Shown: one piece after another, positions 1 through 8,484 of the stretch
Layout: each line of letters starts with the position of its first letter
Numbering within the stretch: position 1 is the stretch's first letter
Assembly (NCBI RefSeq): GCF_002288185.1
Contig: NZ_CP016776.1
Location: 930,001-994,000, forward strand
Reading direction: 5' to 3'
Source: Candidatus Planktophila vernalis
GTDB lineage: Bacteria; Actinomycetota; Actinomycetes; Nanopelagicales; Nanopelagicaceae
Length of the DNA stretch: 64,000 bases
Program-made: the position numbers and the translations under genes
The notes under the pieces: model-generated
Databases searched by the model: none
What the model saw: only the letters and a program-made list of their open reading frames with translations
What the model was told of the DNA's origin: nothing

Positions 1-342
1 TTTGAAACTCCCACACAGTTCTATCAATCAATTGGTAAAGATCAAGCTAAAACGATGCGCACAATCTTTAAGGCAATCACAACCAAATACCCAAAGGCAG
101 AGCTAGTTATTGCGTGGAACCAACCAATGATGAAAATTGATGGCCATTACGTCTTTGGTGCAAGTGCTTCCAGCAAGCACATCTCTATCTCCCCATGGAG
201 CACAGATGTCATTGATGCCTTTGCCCACAAGATGGAAGATCTGGTGGTGAAGAAAAAGACGATTGGTGTGCCCAACGATTGGGATGTTGATACTAAGTTG
301 ATTCTGGCGATGGTTAAGGCGAGGTTGGCGGAGTGTAAGTAG
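1..342 (+). CDS. DUF1801-family protein, C-terminal part
   Basis: The reading frame is open from base 1 with no stop upstream, so the gene starts before the window; an internal ATG at 55 is unlikely to be the true start. The visible residues match the DUF1801 (YdhG/Fra-like) fold: an amphipathic start, then a WNQPMMKIDGHYVFG strand pair, then KHISISPW, the signature in which the domain presents its conserved face. Members are small soluble proteins of uncertain function; some are called iron chaperones. It stands alone on the plus strand. The family call rests on motif resemblance only. Confidence 0.65.
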   Translation, partial: FETPTQFYQSIGKDQAKTMRTIFKAITTKYPKAELVIAWNQPMMKIDGHYVFGASASSKHISISPWSTDVIDAFAHKMEDLVVKKKTIGVPNDWDVDTKLILAMVKARLAECK

Positions 343-384
343 GGTCGCACCCGATTTGTCACTTGATTAGGGCACTATAGAGCC

Positions 385-1059
385 ATGGGATTTTGGGCCA
401 ACCTAAAAGCGAAGAGGGCACATAAGAGCGCCTTAAGAGAATATGAAATCAGTTACGCTGATTGGGAGCGTGATGTCGAGATCTTCACAAAGATTAAGGA
501 AGCTTTCGCCTTAGCTGCAAAAGGTGAAGATGCAGCTTCGAATTTAACTGTGCAAAAACCAGGTGAGTTTGTTTTGTGGACTGGGCAAGGTCAATTCCAT
601 GAAACTGGAAGAACTGCTGGGCGTTATGAAGGAAGCAGTCAGGGCGTAAGCATTCCTATCGTGGCAGGCATCCGCTATCGCGTTGGTGCCAACCGTGGAA
701 CCTTCGTTTCGGGTACTGAGATCCAGGTTTATAAAGAGGTGGGAGAAGTAGTTTTAACAACTGAGCGCTTGATGTTTAACGGCATGATGAATACCAAAGA
801 ATGGCTATTTTCTAAATGGAACGGGGCTGCCACTACTAGTGATGAAAGTGATTACATTTTCCATGTGAGTAATCGTCAAAAGACTTCCGGTATTTTGTTT
901 CAACCAAGTACTGGCCGCGAATTTAACCGCTTCCTTGCACAAGCGTTGATCTCTGCAGAACAGGGAATCAGCGCAGTCAAGCCTGTTCTCTCAGAAGTTT
1001 TAAAGGGTTTGGAAGAAGATAAACCTAAAAAACCGCTGCTAGAACTTTCTTCATCGTAA
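385..1059 (+). CDS. Uncharacterised protein with a bacterial PH-like core
   Basis: This is a 224-residue soluble protein with no signal peptide or membrane segment. The first 55 residues are charged and probably helical (lysine/arginine-rich start, then a WERDVEIFTKIKEAF helix). Residues about 95-175 contain a GEVVLTTERLMFNG strand-turn-strand, which resembles the core of bacterial PH-like (bPH/SHOCT-associated) domains. The tail is charged and probably disordered. I do not recognise a specific family. It is followed by a hairpin terminator and tRNA-Val, so it seems to be monocistronic. Function is unknown. Confidence 0.6.
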   Translation: MGFWANLKAKRAHKSALREYEISYADWERDVEIFTKIKEAFALAAKGEDAASNLTVQKPGEFVLWTGQGQFHETGRTAGRYEGSSQGVSIPIVAGIRYRVGANRGTFVSGTEIQVYKEVGEVVLTTERLMFNGMMNTKEWLFSKWNGAATTSDESDYIFHVSNRQKTSGILFQPSTGREFNRFLAQALISAEQGISAVKPVLSEVLKGLEEDKPKKPLLELSSS

Positions 1060-1063
1060 ATAA

Positions 1064-1097
1064 AAGTAGCCCCACGCGACGAACTGTGAGGCTACTT
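1064..1097 (+). terminator. Rho-independent terminator-like hairpin
   Basis: AAGTAGCC at 1064-1071 pairs with GGCTACTT at 1090-1097, directly after the stop codon of the 385-1059 gene. It also lies at the 3' end of the minus-strand tRNA-Val, so it could serve both directions. Confidence 0.6.
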
Positions 1098-1105
1098 AGA
1101 GTGTG

Positions 1106-1180
1106 TACCACTGGCGGGATTCGAACCCGCGTCCCATGGCCTACGTCAAAGACCTGCTCTATCCGCTGAGCTACAGCGGT
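1106..1180 (-). tRNA. tRNA-Val (anticodon GAC), unusual variable loop
   Basis: On the minus strand the cloverleaf folds as follows: acceptor ACCGCTG with CAGTGGT (one G-U pair), D arm GCTC/GAGC, anticodon stem GGTCT/AGGCC with one U-G pair enclosing loop TTGACGT (anticodon GAC), T arm GCGGG-TTCGAAT-CCCGC, and discriminator A. CCA is not encoded. The length is 75 nt because the variable loop is 7 nt (ATGGGAC) rather than the usual 4-5, so either the isotype or the anticodon-stem register should be confirmed. The loop TTGACxT agrees with tRNA-Val(GAC) in other bacteria. Confidence 0.75.
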
Positions 1181-1263
1181 ACACAAAGAGGAACGTAGAG
1201 ATAAATCAGATGAACAATTCATACAAAAGAATATTTGTGGATAACAGAGTGCTACTGTTTACG

Positions 1264-1301
1264 TACTACGTCAAAGGCCGCTAAATGCGAGCTATAGTAC
1301 A
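1264..1301 (-). pseudogene. Degenerate partial copy of the neighbouring tRNA 5' half
   Basis: On the minus strand this segment reads TGTAC, then TAGCTC, then GGC, then CTTTGACGTAG, in the same order as the 5' half of tRNA-Val at 1106-1180. The 11-base CTTTGACGTAG, which includes the anticodon, is identical. The D-loop is shortened, the anticodon stem is not closed, and no T arm follows. It looks like a decayed duplication of the tRNA 5' half, just upstream of the intact gene. Chance similarity is possible but the ordered matches make it less likely. Confidence 0.4.
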
Positions 1302-1334
1302 AAAGCCTCACAGATAAACTTCTGTGGGGCTTTT
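1301..1334. terminator. Bidirectional terminator hairpin
   Basis: AAAAGCCTCACAG (1301-1313) pairs with CTGTGGGGCTTTT (1322-1334) through one T-G pair, with an 8-base loop. The A-run on one side and T-run on the other suit termination in both directions. It ends the minus-strand DUF1905 gene (1351-1638). Confidence 0.75.
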
Positions 1335-1350
1335 GTGTTGTTAAAGCAAT

Positions 1351-1638
1351 CTAGAGATCAAAAGAGAGCCTCACATCAACTCTCTGCCCTAGCTCTAACT
1401 TCTGTGGCAAACGAATAGCGTTCTTAATAGGTACTAAATAAGCACCATCTTTAGGTATGAGTGCGGTTTTCCATTGGGTTGTATTGATTGTGACATTGGT
1501 GTGTAGGACTCCCCAGCCATAAGTCTTTGCTGCTGCAATAACCTTTATCTCCTCAGTGATATCTGCTGGGGTTTGAATGAAGTAGAAAGGTGCAGGACCA
1601 CGCCACTCAATGAGCTCGTTTGTGAAGCGTAATTCCAT
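1351..1638 (-). CDS. DUF1905 domain protein
   Basis: The small protein (95 residues from the chosen start) matches DUF1905: MELRFTNELIEWRGPAPFYF, a helix, YGWGVLHTNVTI, then a beta-rich C-terminus with ALIPKDGAYLVPIK and a VDVRLSFDL end. Members form small beta-barrels of unknown function, often fused or next to YdeI/OmdA-type proteins. An in-frame ATG lies at 1701, but the homologous region starts at 1638. At 1638 a TACACT hexamer lies six bases upstream, the leaderless pattern seen repeatedly in this window, so 1638 was chosen. It is divergent from the secreted protein at 1717. Confidence 0.7.
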   Translation of the reverse strand: MELRFTNELIEWRGPAPFYFIQTPADITEEIKVIAAAKTYGWGVLHTNVTINTTQWKTALIPKDGAYLVPIKNAIRLPQKLELGQRVDVRLSFDL

Positions 1639-1644
1639 GGCAAA

Positions 1645-1650
1645 AGTGTA
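1645..1650 (-). promoter_or_regulatory. Leaderless -10 box of the DUF1905 gene
   Basis: TACACT on the minus strand is followed by six bases (TTTGCC) and then ATG at 1638. There is no Shine-Dalgarno sequence, so the transcript probably begins at the start codon. Confidence 0.45.
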
Positions 1651-1716
1651 ATGGTGAGCGTGTGTGGAGAGGTTATCCACAAAAAATCCCCCATACTTCA
1701 AATGAATATGACAGAG

Positions 1717-2559
1717 ATGGGCGCTAAGTTATCCCTTGTGAAGAAAACTATCGCCATCGTTCTCGCGCTGCTGTTTTTGGCACCTGCCACTGCCGTGGCC
1801 GCTAGCGATAAGTTCTCAGATTCTCAAACCACGCTTTCTTATTCGGTCTATAAGCCAAGTAATACTTTGGGATTAAGAACAACAAAGTTTTCTCTCCTTC
1901 CCTGCCAGCCAGATGAACAAGATTGGCTCTTTGTTCAATACGGTGGAACTGTGCGCTATTTGCAGATCATGCAAACAATGGCTGGCGTTAAATGCTCTGA
2001 TCCTGGTCTTTCTAAGTTTCTAAAAACAGTTCTAGTAAATGGCATCAAAGCTAAGGCCTATGCCTACTGCGACCCTTCACAAATGTCTGTAGCTGCTTAT
2101 AAGCGATGCGGGATTGAAGATATTGGCCGTGTGGGTGGTTATTTGATGTTCACAACAAAGGCTGTCAAGGGATTGAGTGCAACAGAGATTCAAGTCCAAG
2201 GTATTGGTGGAATCACTTATGCCCAGTTAGTAGCTGTGGCAAAAAGTTTAAAAACTGTGAAGGCAAGTGGTCGACCACTTGCTCAAGTTCTACCGCCCAT
2301 CATGATTGATCCCCTCACCACAACAGATGTCTCTGTGCGAGCAGGTAGTTCTATTGTGTTAACGGTTGCCGACCCAGCTAAATGGAGCGCTGAAGTATTA
2401 AGTGATGGAATTGTTTCCTTTGTTCCAGGTGGAGATCAAGGTGGATTCATAACAAATCCTGCTCTGAAAGCTCTGATATCTGGTGCCACCACAGTCAAGC
2501 TAGTTAATTCAGATGATCCAACTAAGGTCTATCAGTTAGAGATAATTGTTAACCCTTAG
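1717..2559 (+). CDS. Secreted protein of unknown function
   Basis: The N-terminus is a clear Sec signal peptide: a KK charged end, the hydrophobic run TIAIVLALLFLA, and a small-residue cleavage region (TAVAA). The mature part is about 250 residues and contains several cysteines (C in LLPCQPD, VKCSD, AYCDP, KRCGI) that could form disulfides outside the cell. I do not recognise a family. The start is uncertain: ATG at 1702, 1708 or 1717, or GTG at 1738. The GTG has a TAAGTT hexamer seven bases upstream, the leaderless pattern, and would leave an ideal short signal peptide. The 3' end overlaps the convergent esterase fusion gene by 11 bases. Confidence 0.6.
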   Translation: MGAKLSLVKKTIAIVLALLFLAPATAVAASDKFSDSQTTLSYSVYKPSNTLGLRTTKFSLLPCQPDEQDWLFVQYGGTVRYLQIMQTMAGVKCSDPGLSKFLKTVLVNGIKAKAYAYCDPSQMSVAAYKRCGIEDIGRVGGYLMFTTKAVKGLSATEIQVQGIGGITYAQLVAVAKSLKTVKASGRPLAQVLPPIMIDPLTTTDVSVRAGSSIVLTVADPAKWSAEVLSDGIVSFVPGGDQGGFITNPALKALISGATTVKLVNSDDPTKVYQLEIIVNP

Positions 2560-4042
2560 GGTGTGCTAACAACCAATCCATGACTTGCAGGGCGAACGAT
2601 GAATCAAGTATTGGTCCGTGGGAACCATCTTCTACAGTCCACAATTCAACCGATGCGCTAGGACAACTGTAAATAGTTGGAATAGTTTCTTTTCCCTCAA
2701 GGATAGTGATTAAATCGAAGGCATTATCCACTCTTGGATTGAGTGAACACTGATTAATTCCTGCCCAGCGCTTCGCACTTTCCTGTGCTGAAGTAAATAA
2801 ATTTCCCAAAATCTGACCACCATCGTAATTAATGACATCATCATTGGTGCCATGAATGTGTAAGACACTTACAGTAGATTTAGCTCCGCAGTTATCTAAT
2901 GCAATATCCATAGCACCAGCCAATCCTGCGATAGCTGCAACTGTTTCAGGCTTCGTGCACGCAAATTTATAGCTCATAAAGTGTCCGTTGGAATGGCCAA
3001 AAAGATAAATACGTTTAGGGTCAACTGAAACCTTCTTAGATATTTCATCTATCAAGCCTTGAATATATGCGACATCATCGACTGGATTGGCATTGAAATT
3101 ACAACATGCTTCAGAAGCATTCCAAAATTGATTGCCCTGACTATCTATAAGGCCATCGAGAGCTGCATAGATCACGCCTCGCTTATTTGCCGCAACGTCC
3201 ATCTTCGCAAAACCTTGTTGGTCGGCGCTCGAACCCGAATAACCATGGAGATCGATGATCAAAGGCGCAGGAACGCTTTGTGAATAGCCGGTGGGCAAAG
3301 TAACAAAGGTAGGACGATCTCCCCCAACGCTAAATACAGATGAGTCTGCACTTTCTTGAAATTCTATTGACCTGAAATCTTTGCTCACAGGACTTTGATT
3401 GAAGATAAAACCGACAGCTACGGCGAGAATAATTGCTATAGCAAGCGAAATCTTCTTCCCCAAGCGTTGTGGCAAGCCCCCAATTGCGCTAGTTCTATCT
3501 TGTTCCAAATCTTTGATCACATTGAGAAAATGAAAGGCGACACCTAGGAGCGAGCCAGCTGCCAAAACCCACAATGGTGGTGTGCGATTTACTGCATAGA
3601 AAATCGAACCTGGCAAAGCAGCACATGCAATTGCATAAGGAAGTGGTGAAAGAAGTGAGAACTTAAAGTAGAAGTTGTATGCAATTCCGCATCCCACACC
3701 TAACAAATAAACACTGCCACCCTTTAATCCCAGAGGACCAATCAGATTTGCAATTACTGCAATAGGAATAAATATAAAGGTTGTTTTACGTAGGTTTTCC
3801 GGCGTGATAGTTCCTGCAACTAGAGGCTTATTAGTTCGATTATGTTTTAAATCATCTTGGTAGTCATAGAGATCATTGCTCCAGCCAATGATTAATTGGC
3901 CAAGAAAGACTGTGAAGGCAATGAAATATGCCGGGCCTTCCCACCAGAGTTGTACGCCCAGAACAAATGAAATTGCAGTAATAAGCATGGTCGGCCCAAA
4001 GTGAGCCGCTTTTAAGTAGGCGCGAAGTTTTAACAATCGCAT
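2549..4042 (-). CDS. Fusion of a shortened UbiA prenyltransferase and an LpqC/PHB-depolymerase-like esterase
   Basis: Residues 1 to about 195 are a UbiA-type membrane prenyltransferase: first aspartate-rich motif NDLYDYQDD at 56-64, second DLEQD at 178-182, and about six membrane helices. UbiA proteins normally carry about two more helices after the second motif. Here only one hydrophobic segment follows (about 197-214, preceded by KK), and then a soluble alpha/beta hydrolase begins. Residues 220-497 resemble secreted esterases of the LpqC / poly-hydroxybutyrate depolymerase family: an LIIDLHGYSG oxyanion strand, the nucleophile in GHSNG (Ser351), acid in GTNDD (Asp401/402) and His475 in DGSHGP. 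The hydrophobic stretch at 197-214 could be a membrane anchor derived from an esterase signal peptide. It overlaps the amine oxidase gene upstream by 13 bases and is probably cotranscribed with it. Substrates are unknown; prenyl-transfer activity may be lost. Confidence 0.7.
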   Translation of the reverse strand: MRLLKLRAYLKAAHFGPTMLITAISFVLGVQLWWEGPAYFIAFTVFLGQLIIGWSNDLYDYQDDLKHNRTNKPLVAGTITPENLRKTTFIFIPIAVIANLIGPLGLKGGSVYLLGVGCGIAYNFYFKFSLLSPLPYAIACAALPGSIFYAVNRTPPLWVLAAGSLLGVAFHFLNVIKDLEQDRTSAIGGLPQRLGKKISLAIAIILAVAVGFIFNQSPVSKDFRSIEFQESADSSVFSVGGDRPTFVTLPTGYSQSVPAPLIIDLHGYSGSSADQQGFAKMDVAANKRGVIYAALDGLIDSQGNQFWNASEACCNFNANPVDDVAYIQGLIDEISKKVSVDPKRIYLFGHSNGHFMSYKFACTKPETVAAIAGLAGAMDIALDNCGAKSTVSVLHIHGTNDDVINYDGGQILGNLFTSAQESAKRWAGINQCSLNPRVDNAFDLITILEGKETIPTIYSCPSASVELWTVEDGSHGPILDSSFALQVMDWLLAHPKG

Positions 4043-5919
4043 GCAGTATCAACGGCCTCTGATGAAGCAACATCCATTGCAGGACTTCTCCTAAAGAAAC
4101 CAGATGGCTTTAAGTGAAAGCCTGTGCGCTCTACTGGCATTACTGGCCAATCCTCTGTGCGAGGAATGTGGTTAGTTCCAAATACATGCCAAAGAACAAC
4201 GTCAGTGTTTTCAATTGAGCGATCATTTTTAGTCCACTCAGGAAGACCTGCACCACCCTCATGTTGGAATGGATAATCTCCTGCTGGATAGCGCTCTGAT
4301 TCAACGTTAGGTGTGACCCACAAGTGGCTATACATAAAGCCTGCTCGCTTACCTAACACAGATTCTTTATGAGCAAGTGGATAGGTGGTGTGACCCGGGA
4401 TGAGTTTGTAAGCAATTGAGTGCCCAACATGATTTTTCTTATTGGGGTTAACAACTTTCCAAAAACGAGACTTAATCGGATCAACTAAGCGCTGTGCTGC
4501 ACTCTCACTCTTAAGGACAGTCTCACTTGTTTCATAAGCACCACCATAAGGATTCTTCTCCCCCACAGGGTGAGCAAATGATTCAATCTCAACAACTGAG
4601 TTATTAACACCATCGATCTCTAAATCCATACGAGCACACAAAATATGTTGGTGATATGGCGCCCAAAGTCCTGGTTCTAACTCTGTGGCCGATGGGTGAT
4701 CGGCACCTGGCTTATCTGCAAGTGTTAAAACAATTCCTGTCAGCTTTGCTTCAAACTCAATTGATCCATCTTGATAGAAATACCAGAAGTATCCGTATTC
4801 ATAGTTGTTGACCGTAACAATGGAGGATGCAACAAAGCGGCGTCCACGGCGCACTTCTGTGTGACCATCAACGTCCACGTGCTTCCATAGGATTCCAAAG
4901 TCTTCTTCATGCATACAGATAGCGTTCTTTATCGTGCGAACGGTGCCATCACCCTCAGTAACAGCAGCATCTAAATAGACAATCTCTCCCAGGCAATCAC
5001 AGCCAAGAGTGAGTGAGTTAGTGAAGTTACCTAAACCAAACTCTCCTGTGTCAAAAGCGTTTTTGCGATAAGCACCCTGTGCTGGATCACCGTAAGGAAT
5101 TACTAACTCTGCAATAGATAAGCGGTGAGCAATCTTTCGTGTCTTTCCCTCATCATTAAAGTGCACGTCATGGATTACTAATCCTTCTCGCTGATCAAAG
5201 CCAATTCGAAATGTCCAACGCTCCCATTTGATATTCCAACCTTGCACATCAAATGAAGGGCCATCTGGTTGATCAATCTTGAGCTCTTTTAGTTTTACGC
5301 TGCCACCGGTTTGAGATTCACGATAAGGCCCAGGTGTCTGTGGAATAGGCACATCAGCGTTATCTTCAAGGCCCACAACTTCTTCAGCATCGATATCAAC
5401 GATTGCATGCAGACCATGGATTGGGTGAGCATAAAAGTTTGCATCCGGTGTTGGTTGATGCCACATCGGCGTCCAAATAAGTCTGCGACCATCATCTAAG
5501 TGCGCTGGAATTTGTGCACCGATTGGCCAGGTCTCCATGTGAACTGTTGTGATGTCATTAATTCCACGGCGAGCAAGGGCCTCAATAACAGATTTATCTT
5601 TGCGCACCACATCGAGTGCAACTGCTGATTCAACAACGCTCACCGGAGATTTAGCTCCAGGAATTTCTACAAACTCTTTTGCAACACCATCGGTTGTAAT
5701 AAGACCTTCACTCACTACAGCCTTTTTGCGATCCCAGATTGTTACGCGGGCTGTGCGATCAAGTTTCTTGCCCGATGAAAGCTCTGCCTTTGTTGGCTCA
5801 TGTAGTTGCAACATTGCAAAGAGATGATGGTCTTCTAACTTCCAGGCTTTTCTAGAATGGGCAACGATTAACTCTTGCTCACTATGGCTTAATGGATCTA
5901 ATGGATGCGGGAATGACAT
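4030..5919 (-). CDS. Copper-containing primary-amine oxidase
   Basis: At 629 residues this is a full-length copper amine oxidase (EC 1.4.3.21), which converts a primary amine, O2 and water to aldehyde, NH3 and H2O2. The topaquinone motif is present as TVNNYEYG, with the modified tyrosine at Tyr373. Copper ligands are His423 and His425 (HQH) and His584 (GTNHIP). The catalytic base is Asp290 in AFDTGEFGLG, 83 residues before the tyrosine, matching the usual spacing. There is no signal peptide, so it is probably cytoplasmic, as in Arthrobacter-type enzymes. It follows fdhD by 23 bases and precedes the UbiA-esterase fusion, in the choline dehydrogenase operon. The substrate cannot be read from sequence; tyramine, phenethylamine or short alkyl amines are possible. 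Confidence 0.93.
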   Translation of the reverse strand: MSFPHPLDPLSHSEQELIVAHSRKAWKLEDHHLFAMLQLHEPTKAELSSGKKLDRTARVTIWDRKKAVVSEGLITTDGVAKEFVEIPGAKSPVSVVESAVALDVVRKDKSVIEALARRGINDITTVHMETWPIGAQIPAHLDDGRRLIWTPMWHQPTPDANFYAHPIHGLHAIVDIDAEEVVGLEDNADVPIPQTPGPYRESQTGGSVKLKELKIDQPDGPSFDVQGWNIKWERWTFRIGFDQREGLVIHDVHFNDEGKTRKIAHRLSIAELVIPYGDPAQGAYRKNAFDTGEFGLGNFTNSLTLGCDCLGEIVYLDAAVTEGDGTVRTIKNAICMHEEDFGILWKHVDVDGHTEVRRGRRFVASSIVTVNNYEYGYFWYFYQDGSIEFEAKLTGIVLTLADKPGADHPSATELEPGLWAPYHQHILCARMDLEIDGVNNSVVEIESFAHPVGEKNPYGGAYETSETVLKSESAAQRLVDPIKSRFWKVVNPNKKNHVGHSIAYKLIPGHTTYPLAHKESVLGKRAGFMYSHLWVTPNVESERYPAGDYPFQHEGGAGLPEWTKNDRSIENTDVVLWHVFGTNHIPRTEDWPVMPVERTGFHLKPSGFFRRSPAMDVASSEAVDTACDC

Positions 5920-5942
5920 TGGGTGAGTATACGGGTGGTCAA

Positions 5943-6770
5943 TTAACTTGGCAGATATTGCTTAGCGTGACCGCCACGGGCAAAGGCAAGAAGGGTTAAG
6001 TTAAATTCCGCCGCTAAATCAACGGCCAAAGATGTTGGAGCACTGACCCCTACTAATGCAGAAATGCCCGCACAGACCGCCTTTTGTACTAACTCATAAC
6101 CCACACGGCCAGAGACAACTAAAGTCCAATCAGCCAACGGCAGCTTTTTATCCATAAGCGCTGCCCCAATTACTTTATCGACTGCGTTATGTCGACCAAC
6201 ATCTTCACGTACCCAGACCGCTACGCCCTCTGGATTAACTAGCGCTGCAGCATGTAGTCCACCTGTTTTTTCAAAGATTTTTTGGCGACCATCTAGTAGT
6301 TCCACCATCTGGGCCAACTCTTGAATGCTGTGTTTAGCCTTCTCTACTTTCTTCACTTCGCGCTTATGCAGATCGCTAATGTTTGTTGATCCACACACCC
6401 CACACGCCGATGTAATGGTGAAGCGTCTCTCAAGGATGCGAACTGCTTCTTCGGCATTCTCATTAATTTCAGCAATAACGACATTGGCACGTTGGCGAAG
6501 AGATAAGGATTTATCTGCACATACCTTTACAGAAATTAACTCATCAGGAGATTTTAAAAAGCCTTCTCCCCACAAAAAACCTGCGGCTAACTCTAAGTCA
6601 GCACCTGGCGTGCGCATGGTGATTCCTAGTTGATCTTCGCTTTTGCCACGCTTGATTCGAATCTCAAGCGGCTCTTCAACAACTACTGAATCTGAAGAAG
6701 TAACATCGCTATCGGTTTTTTGAACTTTAACTCGCGCAACAGATGACGGCGCAAGCTCATCACTTGGCAT
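5943..6770 (-). CDS. fdhD: Formate dehydrogenase accessory sulfurtransferase FdhD
   Basis: FdhD passes sulfur from a cysteine desulfurase to the Mo-bis-MGD cofactor of formate dehydrogenase. The 275-residue protein has the conserved CGVCG loop (Cys123 and Cys126), the GR.GYELVQK nucleotide-binding region and the [14 protein letters not shown] segment. It overlaps the 3' end of choline dehydrogenase by 11 bases. The formate dehydrogenase it should serve is 15 kb away (21624-26565), so the placement of fdhD in the choline operon ties choline oxidation to formate oxidation. Confidence 0.93.
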   Translation of the reverse strand: MPSDELAPSSVARVKVQKTDSDVTSSDSVVVEEPLEIRIKRGKSEDQLGITMRTPGADLELAAGFLWGEGFLKSPDELISVKVCADKSLSLRQRANVVIAEINENAEEAVRILERRFTITSACGVCGSTNISDLHKREVKKVEKAKHSIQELAQMVELLDGRQKIFEKTGGLHAAALVNPEGVAVWVREDVGRHNAVDKVIGAALMDKKLPLADWTLVVSGRVGYELVQKAVCAGISALVGVSAPTSLAVDLAAEFNLTLLAFARGGHAKQYLPS

Positions 6771-8406
6771 GGCGATAAAACTCGATGTTTTCAGCAGGCA
6801 GTGGAGTTTTACCTAAAATTAAATCAGCAGCCTTTTCAGCAACCATCATTACTGGTGCATAGATATTTCCATTTGTGACATATGGGAAAACTGATGCATC
6901 ACAGACGCGCAAACCTTCAACGCCATGGACTTTCATAGTCTGTGGGTCAACAACTGACATTGCATCTGTGCCCATCTTGGCTGTGCAGGATGGGTGGAGA
7001 GCAGTCTCTGCATCTTTTCTTACCCACTCTAAAATCTCTTCATCAGTTGAAACTGATTTTCCAGGTGATGATTCACCAGCATTGAAATCATTCATTGCTG
7101 GCTGGGTCAAAATGTTACGTGCAACCTTTACGGCCTCCACCCATTCACGACGGTCTTGGTCGGTAGATAGATAGTTAAATTGAATTGCAGGCTTCTCAAA
7201 TGGGTTAGTGCTCTTGATCTTTAGCCAGCCACGAGCATCTGAATACATAGGCCCCACGTGGACTTGGTAGCCATGACCACGAGTATCGCCAGTGCCGTCA
7301 TAGCGAATGGCAAGTGGCAGGAAGTGGAACATTAAGTTGGGATAGGCAACATCGTTGTTGCTTCGTGTAAAGCCACCAGCTTCAAATTGATTTGTGGCTC
7401 CTGGACCTTTTCTAAAGAACAACCATGCTGCGCCAATAAATGGGCGGCGCCAGAACTGTGTAATAGGTTGTTGTGTCACAGGAAGCTTGCACTTGTATTG
7501 AACATAGACCTCTAGGTGATCTTGCAGATTTGCACCCACACCAGGCAAGTCCTTAACAACTTTAATACCAAGCTTTTCTAGATCTTCCTTCTTACCAACA
7601 CCTGAGAGCTGCAGAATCTGTGGAGTATTAATTGAGCCGCCAGATAAAACAACTTCACGTGAAGTGAACACATGCTTCTTGCCACGGATCATTACTTCAA
7701 CACCTGTGGCAGTTGTGCCATTGAATAAAACCTTGGTGACATGTGCACGGGTTTTAACGCTTAAGTTTTTGCGCTTCATTACTGGATATAGATATGCACG
7801 AGATGCACTCAAACGGCGTCCGCGATAAACGTTTCGATCAAAGGCGGCAAAACCTTCTTGGCGATAACCATTGACATCATCAGTTCGTGGATAGCCTGCT
7901 TCTTCAGTTGCTTTAAAGAATGCGGCAAAGAGTGGGCCCTTGACTGGTCCACGCTCTAATTTAAGCGGACCGTCATCTCCACGAAATGCTGACTTTGGAT
8001 CTGCTAAACAGTTCTCCATCTTTTTAAAATATGGCAAGCAGTGCGCGTAATCCCAGTTAGCCATTCCTTCATCTTTAGACCAGCGCTCATAATCCATTGC
8101 ATTACCGCGCTGCCAGATCTGACCATTGATGGATGAAGATCCACCTAATACTTTTCCACGCGCATGATAAATGCGGCGATTGTTCATATGTGGCTCTGGC
8201 TCTGATTCATACATCCAGTCGTAGTACTTGCTACCGATTGGAAAAGCTAACGCTGCTGGCATATGAATAAAAACATCCCATAACCAGTCACGACGTCCTG
8301 CTTCAAGAACTAGAACTTTATGGTTGGGATTCTCACTTAAACGATTCGCTAGCGCGCAGCCCGCAGAGCCCCCACCAACGATGATGTAGTCATATTGCGC
8401 GCTCAT
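6760..8406 (-). CDS. betA: Choline dehydrogenase (GMC oxidoreductase)
   Basis: This FAD flavoprotein oxidises choline to betaine aldehyde (and possibly on to betaine). The 548-residue length is normal. The dinucleotide motif [18 protein letters not shown] is at the N-terminus, the GMC signature [15 protein letters not shown] near residue 85, and the catalytic pair His471 (HPSC) and Asn514 (TNGN) near the end. GMC enzymes are hard to separate by sequence, but betaine aldehyde dehydrogenase and a betaine transporter next door favour choline. It is first in an operon with fdhD, the amine oxidase and the UbiA-esterase fusion. ATG at 8406 has TAGACT seven bases upstream, with no Shine-Dalgarno sequence. 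Confidence 0.88.
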   Translation of the reverse strand: MSAQYDYIIVGGGSAGCALANRLSENPNHKVLVLEAGRRDWLWDVFIHMPAALAFPIGSKYYDWMYESEPEPHMNNRRIYHARGKVLGGSSSINGQIWQRGNAMDYERWSKDEGMANWDYAHCLPYFKKMENCLADPKSAFRGDDGPLKLERGPVKGPLFAAFFKATEEAGYPRTDDVNGYRQEGFAAFDRNVYRGRRLSASRAYLYPVMKRKNLSVKTRAHVTKVLFNGTTATGVEVMIRGKKHVFTSREVVLSGGSINTPQILQLSGVGKKEDLEKLGIKVVKDLPGVGANLQDHLEVYVQYKCKLPVTQQPITQFWRRPFIGAAWLFFRKGPGATNQFEAGGFTRSNNDVAYPNLMFHFLPLAIRYDGTGDTRGHGYQVHVGPMYSDARGWLKIKSTNPFEKPAIQFNYLSTDQDRREWVEAVKVARNILTQPAMNDFNAGESSPGKSVSTDEEILEWVRKDAETALHPSCTAKMGTDAMSVVDPQTMKVHGVEGLRVCDASVFPYVTNGNIYAPVMMVAEKAADLILGKTPLPAENIEFYRHAK

Positions 8407-8413
8407 GGCAGGA

Positions 8414-8419
8414 AGTCTA
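8414..8419 (-). promoter_or_regulatory. Leaderless -10 box of betA
   Basis: TAGACT on the minus strand is followed by seven bases and then the betA ATG at 8406. The expected -35 region falls inside the terminator hairpin at 8429-8469. Confidence 0.45.
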
Positions 8420-8428
8420 CTAATAAAA

Positions 8429-8469
8429 CAAGGCCCTTACTCGGCCAATTGCACCGAGTAAGGGCCTTG
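8429..8469 (-). terminator. Strong terminator after the betaine transporter operon
   Basis: A perfect 16-bp inverted repeat (8429-8444 with 8454-8469, arms containing AAGGCCCTTACTCGG) encloses a 9-base loop and is followed on the minus strand by TTTTATT. It lies 16 bases after the stop of the betaine-binding protein gene and separates that operon from betA. Confidence 0.85.
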
Positions 8470-8484
8470 CTTCTTAGACTGTTT

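Noticed and set aside
6760-8406. Generic alcohol dehydrogenase of the GMC family
   Set aside because: Sequence alone does not exclude it, but betB, a betaine importer and betaine demethylation genes next door make choline the better call.
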